NCBI GenBank assembly: GCA_018897535.1
Contig: JAHIKO010000008.1
Coordinates: 1-9,559 of the forward strand
Source: Candidatus Dependentiae bacterium
Lineage (GTDB): Bacteria; Babelota; Babeliae; Babelales; UASB340
Length of the DNA stretch: 9,559 bases
Direction of reading: 5' to 3'
Positions within the stretch are counted from its first letter, which is position 1, and each line of letters starts with the position of its first letter. This document shows positions 1 to 4,724 of this stretch, in pieces. The position numbers were made by a program, and so were the translations under genes. The notes beneath the pieces were generated by a model. The model made no database searches and was not told the origin of the DNA. It saw only the letters and a program-made list of their open reading frames with translations.

Positions 1-137
1 CGGATCCAGCAAAAGCATCTGAAAATAGTATTAGAAAACTTTATGGTACAAATAAAGGCGAAAATGCAACTCACGGTTCGGATGCACCTGAAACTGCTAA
101 AGTTGAAATCAAATTCTTTTTTCCTGAATTAGCTTAG
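1..137 (+). CDS. ndk: Nucleoside diphosphate kinase, C-terminal fragment (5' end outside window)
   Basis: This is the last 44 codons of a nucleoside diphosphate kinase, in frame from base 3 to the TAG at 135-137. The enzyme moves the gamma-phosphate from ATP to other (d)NDPs through a phosphohistidine and acts in the cytoplasm. The fragment opens with DPAKA, as in the family's conserved GATDPxxA stretch. It contains NATHGSDAP, which fits the NDK active-site signature N-x2-H-[GA]-S-D, and the His is the phosphorylated residue. It ends VEIKFFFPELA, like the usual C-terminus. Bacterial NDKs are about 140 residues, so roughly 100 residues lie left of the window. A hairpin terminator follows within 15 bases. 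Identity is secure; only the upstream part is unseen. Confidence 0.93.
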   Translation, partial: DPAKASENSIRKLYGTNKGENATHGSDAPETAKVEIKFFFPELA

Positions 138-150
138 TTTTTCAAAATTT

Positions 151-186
151 AAAAGGGCCCTAAATAATTTTAGGTCCCTTTTTTTG
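151..186. terminator. Bidirectional intrinsic terminator between convergent ndk and the 218-928 gene
   Basis: A 13-bp stem (152-164 pairing with 169-181, one C/T mismatch, loop TAAT) is followed on the plus strand by an uninterrupted T run to 185, so it ends ndk. Read on the minus strand, the same hairpin is followed by a shorter TTTT/AAATTTT tail. It lies 32 bases past the stop of the minus-strand gene, so it probably serves both genes. Confidence 0.85.
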
Positions 187-217
187 TATTCAAAATTAAA
201 ATCTAATTAAAGTATTG

Positions 218-928
218 TTAATTTTCGTTATCAGTAAAATATGGGACATCTCTTCGTAATTTATTTTTAAATATTTCATTTGAAGTCGAACTTGAACCCG
301 AATCTGAATATTCAGAGTAACAATCAGACTCTTCACTTAAATCAATAGCTTTGCTGACAGGAAATCCTAATTTTTCAATTAAAGATATAAATTCCTCCAT
401 AGCTTTATTCGTAGTTTCAGTACCATTTAAGTAATCAAAATAATCAAAAGTAACCTCATTTATACAATTCTTTTCAATCAAATCATGAAATTCTTTAAAA
501 AAATTTTTTATTTTTTCCCCTAATTCTAAATCATTATCGTCAGTTTCATTAAATTTTTTACCCACTTCTTGTATATTATTAAATATATTCAAAACCTCTT
601 TTTTAGATAAATAAGCAAAAATAGTTCCTTCTTCGAATATTTTATCTATTCTATCTAAGACATCTGTTTGTAACTTAATATTTTCGAAAATTTTAACTAA
701 AAAATACAATTTATTATTCGACGCTTTTTTAAAATATTCATCCCCAAATTTTAATAAAAATTTAGCAGTTAAATATATTTTAATAGAATCAACAAAAACA
801 TCTTTATCTTGATTTAATAAAAATTTTTTAATACCCAAAGCCTCAATAGCTTCTTGCAAAGGCGACATATTATATGAATTTGAAAATAAAAAAAGAGAGA
901 TAAATAAAATAGAAATAAACTTTTTCAT
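218..928 (-). CDS. Secreted helical orphan protein with acidic Ser-rich tail
   Basis: I do not recognise this 236-residue protein. It starts MKKF, followed by a hydrophobic stretch to about residue 15 and a plausible signal peptidase site after SNS (16-18), so it is probably exported to the periplasm or beyond. The mature part is rich in Leu, Ile, Phe, Lys and Glu with no membrane segment and reads as almost entirely helical. Residues about 196-215 form a low-complexity Ser/Asp/Glu/Tyr tract, followed by a basic KNKLRRD patch. The ATG at 926-928 has a strong Shine-Dalgarno sequence (AAAGGAG, 933-939). The gene lies between two hairpin terminators, so it is probably transcribed alone. Its size, signal peptide and acidic tail resemble the next gene (1081-1695), but I see no clear sequence alignment between them. 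The coding call is firm; the function is unknown. Confidence 0.85.
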   Translation of the reverse strand: MKKFISILFISLFLFSNSYNMSPLQEAIEALGIKKFLLNQDKDVFVDSIKIYLTAKFLLKFGDEYFKKASNNKLYFLVKIFENIKLQTDVLDRIDKIFEEGTIFAYLSKKEVLNIFNNIQEVGKKFNETDDNDLELGEKIKNFFKEFHDLIEKNCINEVTFDYFDYLNGTETTNKAMEEFISLIEKLGFPVSKAIDLSEESDCYSEYSDSGSSSTSNEIFKNKLRRDVPYFTDNEN

Positions 929-964
929 ACGTCTCCTTTAAATAAATAATATAACTTTTGTTAA

Positions 965-991
965 TCTATAAAAATAAACTTTCTTTTTCAA
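965..991 (-). promoter_or_regulatory. Possible promoter for the 218-928 gene
   Basis: On the minus strand TTGAAA (986-991) and TATAGA (965-970) are separated by 15 bases, shorter than the preferred 16-18. They lie between the upstream terminator and the ribosome binding site, where a promoter is needed. In such AT-rich DNA a chance match is likely. Confidence 0.25.
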
Positions 992-1030
992 TGAAAGAAT
1001 TTTTAATTTAATCTAAGTCTTAAATACAAA

Positions 1031-1057
1031 ATAAGCCCGGTGTTTTACCGGGCTTAT
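1031..1057 (-). terminator. Intrinsic terminator of the nusB-kdsA-orphan unit
   Basis: A perfect 11-bp inverted repeat (1031-1041 with 1047-1057, ATAAGCCCGGT, loop of 5) is followed on the minus strand by TTTGTATTT. It begins 23 bases after the stop of the 1081-1695 gene. A plus-strand role is unlikely because no plus-strand gene ends here. Confidence 0.85.
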
Positions 1058-1080
1058 AGAATAAAAAAAATAAATATTTA

Positions 1081-1695
1081 TTAATCGCTAAAAGATTCGT
1101 CTTCAAAAGATGATGAATCTTGAGAAATAGCCTCTTGCAGTGCAATGTCATAAAAATAATTAAACATTGCTTTACTATTTAAAATAATTTTAGATAATTT
1201 ATTTTGATCAACTTCAGCAAACTCTAAATCAGGAAAAAGATTAAATATCATTTTTAGAAAAGCTTTTGGTAAATTATCAGGAGCAAAATATTTTTCAATT
1301 TTAGATTCTGTAAATTCACAATTTAAAAGTTCATTTAACAGCTTATGTTTAAAAAATCCAATTTTTTGATCCTCATTATCCAAAATATCAAACCCAAAAG
1401 GCCATGCTTTTTCAAATTCAATATCAGAATTTTTGTATTTTTTAGCAAAATATTCAATAAAAACTTTATCCGAAATTGAACATCCAAAATCGTTAAGAAA
1501 GCTATTCAAATCTTGAGCACAAATACGAATATAATAAGAATAAATTGTATTCAAATGAAATTCTTTGGCTTCTTTTTCTTTATTTTCATAATATTCAAAC
1601 TGGTTCTTTATATCTTGTTCTAAACCGTTTAAATTCATAGCCTGAACCTGATATAAAGAAATTCCTAATAAAATAATAGAAAAAAGCTTTTTCAT
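1081..1695 (-). CDS. Secreted helical orphan protein with acidic tail, downstream of kdsA
   Basis: This 204-residue protein is not recognisable to me. It has a classic signal peptide: MKK, a hydrophobic core (about 4-15), then VQA at 17-19, which fits the signal peptidase I A-x-A-type rule, so the mature protein would begin at MNLNG. The remainder is charged and probably helical, with no membrane span. It has a few Cys residues and ends in a Ser/Asp/Glu/Phe tail (193-204). The ATG at 1693-1695 is preceded by AAAGGA. It starts 22 bases after the kdsA stop with no terminator between, so it is probably cotranscribed with nusB and kdsA; a terminator follows it. Co-transcription with kdsA might hint at an envelope role, but that is only context. 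Coding status is well supported; function is unknown. Confidence 0.85.
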   Translation of the reverse strand: MKKLFSIILLGISLYQVQAMNLNGLEQDIKNQFEYYENKEKEAKEFHLNTIYSYYIRICAQDLNSFLNDFGCSISDKVFIEYFAKKYKNSDIEFEKAWPFGFDILDNEDQKIGFFKHKLLNELLNCEFTESKIEKYFAPDNLPKAFLKMIFNLFPDLEFAEVDQNKLSKIILNSKAMFNYFYDIALQEAISQDSSSFEDESFSD

Positions 1696-1717
1696 TACAA
1701 TCCTTTCACTAAAAATT

Positions 1718-2572
1718 TTAACTAATCTCCGGAGTTTTTTTAGACTTTACCCAAGAATCCAATTCAATTAAATATTTCAATAACTCTTCAAGTTGTGAAA
1801 ATCTTATAGAATTTGGACCGTCACAAAGTGCATGCTCAGGATTATCATGAACTTCCATAAATAAACCCGAAATACCTTGAGCAACAGCCGAAATAGCCAA
1901 AGGTGCGGCGAAACGTCTATCGCCACCGGACGAACAACCATTAGCACTAGGCATCTGTACAGAGTGGGTAGCATCAAAGACTACTGGATGGCCAAAACGT
2001 TTCATAATTTCAAAATTTCTATAGTCTACAATCAAATTATTGTAGCCAAAAGAATAACCTCTTTCACATGCCCAAACTTTTTTATTTCCGGTCGAAGTAA
2101 CTTTTTCTAAAACCGATTTCATATTTTCAGGGGCTAAGAATTGTCCCTTTTTTACATTAATAAATTTACCGGTTTTTCCGGCAGCCAAAAGTAAATCTGT
2201 CTGTCTGCATAAAAATGCAGGAATTTGCAAAACATCCACAACTGATGCAACTTCATTTACTTGACTTATTTCATGAATATCGGTTATTACCGGAATATCA
2301 AAAATGGATCTAACTTTTTCAAGAACTTTTAAGCCCTCATGAAAACCCGTACCCCTATAATTGCCTAAAGAAGTTCTGTTGGCTTTATCAAAAGAACTTT
2401 TAAATATAAAGTTAAACTTCAACTTTTCGGATAATTTTTTTAAAAATTCAGCAGCTTTTAAAGAATGAGCTTCGTTTTCGATAACACATGGACCCAAAAT
2501 AAAAAATAAAGGGCTATTTAAATTAATATTTTCCAGATTACTTAATGTCTGATTGATCGTTAGATTGTTCAT
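1718..2572 (-). CDS. kdsA: 3-deoxy-D-manno-octulosonate 8-phosphate synthase (Kdo-8-P synthase)
   Basis: The enzyme condenses phosphoenolpyruvate with arabinose 5-phosphate to make Kdo-8-phosphate, the precursor of the Kdo in LPS inner core. It is cytoplasmic with a TIM-barrel fold. Family motifs run in order: GPCVIEN, FKSSFDKANRTS (57-68), ITDIHE, QIPAFLCRQTDLL, FINVKKGQF, FDATHSVQMP and EVHDNPEHALCDGPNS. C29, H203, E240 and D251 match the four metal ligands of Aquifex KdsA (C11, H185, E222, D233) with one constant offset of 18, so this looks like the metal-dependent class. E. coli KdsA has Asn in place of the Cys. The frame is open further upstream to an ATG at 2605, but I chose the ATG at 2570-2572: it has AGGAGA six to seven bases upstream and gives 284 residues, the E. 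coli length, while the 2605 ATG has no Shine-Dalgarno sequence. The start overlaps the nusB end by 35 bases, implying coupled translation. Confidence 0.95.
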   Translation of the reverse strand: MNNLTINQTLSNLENINLNSPLFFILGPCVIENEAHSLKAAEFLKKLSEKLKFNFIFKSSFDKANRTSLGNYRGTGFHEGLKVLEKVRSIFDIPVITDIHEISQVNEVASVVDVLQIPAFLCRQTDLLLAAGKTGKFINVKKGQFLAPENMKSVLEKVTSTGNKKVWACERGYSFGYNNLIVDYRNFEIMKRFGHPVVFDATHSVQMPSANGCSSGGDRRFAAPLAISAVAQGISGLFMEVHDNPEHALCDGPNSIRFSQLEELLKYLIELDSWVKSKKTPEIS

Positions 2573-3038
2573 TTGAATCTCCTGAATCGTCATGATCTTC
2601 ATCACAAATATTTAAATTTTTACAGACTTCATCTAAAATTCCGTTTACAAACTTATAAGAATCTTTTTCGGCAAAATTTTTGGCCAATTCAATGGCTTCA
2701 TTTATTACAATCGATGGTGGCAAATTTTTTTGTTTTAATTCCCATATGGCAAGTCTTAAAATCAATAAAGTACAAATACCAAGACGATCTATTTTCCAAT
2801 TTTTTAATAATGGTTTAATAATTGTATCAAGCTCTTCACGTTCTTCCATAACACTAAAAGCCATACTTATTGCCCTAGAGTCATCAGTAATGTCTATATC
2901 ATATCCTGATCTAAACATATCAACAATTTCATCTATAGAAACGGAATAATCCCAAGATTCTGCAACATAAAGCAAATGAAATGCAAAACCTCGTATATCT
3001 CGCATAGTTTTGACGGTAATTTTATTTTCATCATCCAT
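2538..3038 (-). CDS. nusB: Transcription antitermination factor NusB with an acidic C-terminal extension
   Basis: NusB binds boxA RNA together with NusE (ribosomal protein S10) and supports antitermination of rRNA transcription. It is a cytoplasmic all-helical protein. The match is clearest near the C-terminus, where INEAIELAKNFAEKDSYKFV followed by NGILD closely follows E. coli NusB; the N-terminal IRGFAFHLLYVAE fits the usual ARExAxQxLY helix. The frame is open to 3098, but an ATG there falls inside the efp terminator hairpin, so the start must be later. Candidates are ATG 3047, 3038 or 3005, none with a clear Shine-Dalgarno sequence; I use 3038 (166 residues), with the start uncertain by about 10 codons. 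E. coli NusB has 139 residues. The excess is mainly a roughly 21-residue Asp/Glu/Ser/Asn/Gln tail (146-166) whose DNA also carries the kdsA start region. Confidence 0.9.
   Translation of the reverse strand: MDDENKITVKTMRDIRGFAFHLLYVAESWDYSVSIDEIVDMFRSGYDIDITDDSRAISMAFSVMEEREELDTIIKPLLKNWKIDRLGICTLLILRLAIWELKQKNLPPSIVINEAIELAKNFAEKDSYKFVNGILDEVCKNLNICDEDHDDSGDSNEQSNDQSDIK
2578..2583 (-). promoter_or_regulatory. Shine-Dalgarno sequence that sets the kdsA start, inside the nusB coding region
   Basis: AGGAGA on the minus strand lies five bases before the ATG at 2570-2572. It sits within the codons for the acidic NusB tail. It is the only good ribosome binding site near the possible kdsA starts and decides against the ATGs at 2593, 2602 and 2605. 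Confidence 0.75.
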
Positions 3039-3065
3039 AAGATTCATCAAATATAAAAATTTTAA

Positions 3066-3106
3066 AGAACAAAATAGGCTATGAGCAATAAAACTCATAG
3101 CCTTTA
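3066..3106 (-). terminator. Intrinsic terminator of efp, immediately before nusB
   Basis: A perfect 10-bp inverted repeat (3076-3085 with 3094-3103, AGGCTATGAG, loop of 8) is followed on the minus strand by ATTTTGTTCTTT. It lies 10 bases past the efp stop and 28 or more bases before the likely nusB start. It implies that nusB has its own promoter in the short gap or depends on read-through. Confidence 0.8.
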
Positions 3107-3113
3107 AAATTAA

Positions 3114-3674
3114 TTAATCAACTCTTTCAATGTACAAATTTTCGCGAGTATCAACCTTTATTCTTTGACCCTCTTGAATAAATAAAGGAACTGATACAAC
3201 CAAACCGGTTTCCAATGTTGCAGGCTTACTTCCACCTTGAGCCGTATCACCCTTAACTCCAGGTAAAGTTTCCTTTACTTCAAGAATCATAAACGTTGGA
3301 GGCTCTACGCTTATAGGTCTACCCTGGAAAAATAATATGCCATATTCCTGGCCATCTTGCAGATAACCTTTTACTGATTCAACAACATCCAGATCAAAGT
3401 CAGCCTGATCAAAGCTTTCCTGATCCATAAAATGCACATGATCATCCATATATAAATACTGCATTGTTTTCTTTTCCAAATCCGGTTCAGGAAATTTTTC
3501 AGCAGATCTAAAAGTTTCTTCAAGCACCCTACCCGTAAGCAAATTTTTCATCTTTGTACGAACGTATGTGCCACCTTTTCCCGGTTTTACAAGCTGGAAA
3601 TCAAGAACCATCCAAGGCTCATCTTTCCATAATAGCTTGGTTGAATTTTTACGAAAATCTGATGTTGAAATCAT
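3114..3674 (-). CDS. efp: Translation elongation factor P
   Basis: EF-P binds between the P and E sites of the ribosome and rescues stalling at polyproline stretches. It has 186 residues (E. coli 188) in three beta-barrel domains, roughly 1-63, 64-126 and 127-186. The tip of the first domain reads VKPGKGGTYVRTKMKNLLTG, putting K33 at the position of the modified Lys34 of E. coli. Position 32 is Gly, so it lacks features of the arginine (EarP) type. The C-terminal signature K-P-A-x4-G-x2-V-x-V-P-x2-I-x2-G is intact (KPATLETGLVVSVPLFIQEG), and the protein ends YIERVD as usual. ATG at 3672-3674 follows an AAGGAA site nine bases upstream. It lies between two terminators, so it is probably a single-gene unit. 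No EF-P-modifying enzyme gene is in the window. Confidence 0.96.
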   Translation of the reverse strand: MISTSDFRKNSTKLLWKDEPWMVLDFQLVKPGKGGTYVRTKMKNLLTGRVLEETFRSAEKFPEPDLEKKTMQYLYMDDHVHFMDQESFDQADFDLDVVESVKGYLQDGQEYGILFFQGRPISVEPPTFMILEVKETLPGVKGDTAQGGSKPATLETGLVVSVPLFIQEGQRIKVDTRENLYIERVD

Positions 3675-3726
3675 ATCAAAAATTCCTTATAACATTTAAA
3701 TAAAAGCTTTTTTTAAATAATCTCTA

Positions 3727-3754
3727 TTATTACGAATCTTTTAGATTAAGACAA
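3727..3754 (-). promoter_or_regulatory. Possible efp promoter
   Basis: On the minus strand TTGTCT (3749-3754) and TAATAA (3727-3732) are 16 bases apart, directly after the terminator of the upstream gene. This would give a leader of about 46 bases. Both boxes are imperfect, so the call rests mostly on position. Confidence 0.35.
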
Positions 3755-3759
3755 GCAAA

Positions 3760-3789
3760 AAAATTGCCTGCACAGCGGCAGGCAATTTT
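3760..3789 (-). terminator. Intrinsic terminator of the GHGG gene pair
   Basis: A perfect 12-bp inverted repeat (3760-3771 with 3778-3789, AAAATTGCCTGC, loop ACAGCG) ends in a run of seven T on the minus strand. It lies 29 bases past the stop of the 3819-4247 gene. It is the strongest hairpin seen in the window. Confidence 0.9.
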
Positions 3790-3818
3790 ATATCCCTAAA
3801 AGAACAAATACTAAAAAT

Positions 3819-4247
3819 TTATTCCAGCTCTCGCTCTTCCATCTCTTCAATCGGTTCAATATCAACAGGTTCTACATGCTTTTTGACAGGTTTTACAACA
3901 ACCGGTTCAGTTTTAGCATGCTTTGCTTCAAGATCCCTAATTGTTGATTCAGCTTCTCTTAATCTATCATAAAGTTTATTAAGATCGCTACGAACAATAT
4001 CTTCCAATCTCGAAATTTCATCTCTTAAATTTTGTTCCAGCTTAGTGATTTCTCTTCTTGAAATATCACCACCCCTAGATTGGACAACTACAGTTTTTTC
4101 TCTTGGTTGAGTCATAGCTGAGCCCAACATTGAACCCATCATACCTCCGGCCATTGCGCCGCCAAAAGATGATCCTCCATGCCCCGCATTAACTAAAGAC
4201 ACGGAACATAACAAATAGACAAAAATTTGTTTTAACGAAATTTTCAT
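3819..4247 (-). CDS. Secreted GHGG glycine-zipper protein with coiled coil
   Basis: This is a 142-residue exported protein of unknown function. It has a signal peptide (1-21, ending VNA), then a mature start GHGGSSFGG leading into a Gly/Ala/Met zipper (22-45). After a short linker comes a strong coiled coil (about 62-110; I67, L70, L74, I78, L81, V85, L89, L92, L96, A99, I103, L106 at 3/4 spacing). The tail is rich in Pro, Val, Lys and Glu (111-142) and ends EEMEERELE. Glycine zippers often pack in membranes or self-associate, so it may oligomerise at an envelope surface; that is inference. It follows the 4279-4599 gene by 31 bases and shares its GHGG module, so the two are probably one operon of partially duplicated origin. 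The start has only a weak GAGAA upstream. No lipobox: the Cys at 14 is preceded by YLL. Confidence 0.85.
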   Translation of the reverse strand: MKISLKQIFVYLLCSVSLVNAGHGGSSFGGAMAGGMMGSMLGSAMTQPREKTVVVQSRGGDISRREITKLEQNLRDEISRLEDIVRSDLNKLYDRLREAESTIRDLEAKHAKTEPVVVKPVKKHVEPVDIEPIEEMEERELE

Positions 4248-4278
4248 AATAAAATTCTCATTCTTTTATAAAAAATAA

Positions 4279-4599
4279 TTATTTTCTTTTCATTCTTATA
4301 ACCATTATTGAAAGAGCAATAACAGCCAAAAACATAATAACTATAAATATAAGTAGCATATTGGTGTACATAACATTACCGGTCTGTTTTTCAATATTGC
4401 GTTCCATCTGCATCATTTCAACTTTTTGCTCAGCTCTTTTACCGGACCCGTCTTTTGCCATAGATCCTGCAACAACACCACCAACCAATCCACCGGCAAG
4501 ACCACCGGCAAAAGAATCACCGCCATGACCTGCAATAACAGTTACGCAAGGCATTACCAAAAGAGCCGATAAAACAGCGCTTAAAAAAGTCTTTTTCAT
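4279..4599 (-). CDS. Small GHGG glycine-zipper membrane protein
   Basis: This 106-residue protein of unknown function has a signal peptide (1-23, ending VIA). The mature end begins GHGGDSFAGG and continues as a Gly zipper (24-47) with regular GG pairs. A charged amphipathic stretch follows (about 50-78), then one membrane helix (80-101) with the basic end RMKRK. That suggests an outside N-terminus, one span of the inner membrane and a cytoplasmic basic tail. About 13 of the first 26 mature residues, counted from the Ala at the cleavage site, are identical to the 3819-4247 protein, including the GHGGxSF core, so the N-terminal modules are homologous. The ATG at 4597-4599 has GGGAG six bases upstream. 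It is the first gene of the likely two-gene operon and is divergent from glyA. Confidence 0.85.
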   Translation of the reverse strand: MKKTFLSAVLSALLVMPCVTVIAGHGGDSFAGGLAGGLVGGVVAGSMAKDGSGKRAEQKVEMMQMERNIEKQTGNVMYTNMLLIFIVIMFLAVIALSIMVIRMKRK

Positions 4600-4629
4600 A
4601 AAAATCTCCCTTTTTTTTATAAAAAAATT

Positions 4630-4642
4630 TTAGTGATATAAT
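4630..4642 (+). promoter_or_regulatory. Probable glyA promoter, extended -10
   Basis: TTAGTGATATAAT contains a consensus -10 (TATAAT, 4637-4642) with the TGn extension just upstream (4634-4636), which can offset the absence of a good -35. The predicted transcript would start near 4649, giving a leader of about 75 bases before the glyA start. A nearly identical element precedes the ABC transporter gene (5941-5953). Confidence 0.55.
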
Positions 4643-4650
4643 CATTAAAC

Positions 4651-4678
4651 CTAATACCATTTATTAATAGATTGCCAA
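4651..4678 (-). promoter_or_regulatory. Possible promoter for the GHGG operon
   Basis: On the minus strand TTGGCA (4673-4678) and TATTAG (4651-4656) are 16 bases apart, about 50 bases before the first start codon. The -35 is one base from consensus and the -10 is poor. It lies next to the glyA promoter candidate on the opposite strand. Confidence 0.35.
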
Positions 4679-4711
4679 AAAATTATTCAGATAGTCAATA
4701 ATTATGAAAAT

Positions 4712-4717
4712 AAGGAA
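4712..4717 (+). promoter_or_regulatory. Shine-Dalgarno sequence that sets the glyA start
   Basis: AAGGAA ends eight bases before the ATG at 4725, whereas the in-frame ATG at 4704 is preceded only by AT-rich sequence without a purine-rich site. This favours the start at 4725. Confidence 0.65.
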
Positions 4718-4724
4718 AATTGCT

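Noticed and set aside
1727..1734. CTCCGGAG palindrome followed by T residues on the plus strand
   Set aside because: It resembles half a terminator, but the stem has no loop, it is inside kdsA coding sequence and no plus-strand gene ends there.
1877..2110. Plus-strand open frame antisense to kdsA
   Set aside because: It lies wholly inside the well-supported kdsA coding region, has no ribosome binding site and encodes no recognisable motif.
2573..2949. Two plus-strand open frames antisense to nusB
   Set aside because: They are opposite a conserved NusB sequence and look like mirror frames of AT-rich codons, with no support of their own.
4545..4599. Possible lipoprotein signal at the Cys of the 106-residue protein (VMPC)
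   Set aside because: Pro at -1 and Met at -2 do not fit a lipobox, and a good signal peptidase I site (VIA) follows five residues later.
4704..4724. Upstream in-frame ATG for glyA
   Set aside because: No Shine-Dalgarno sequence precedes it, and the Shine-Dalgarno of the next ATG (4725) lies within this stretch.
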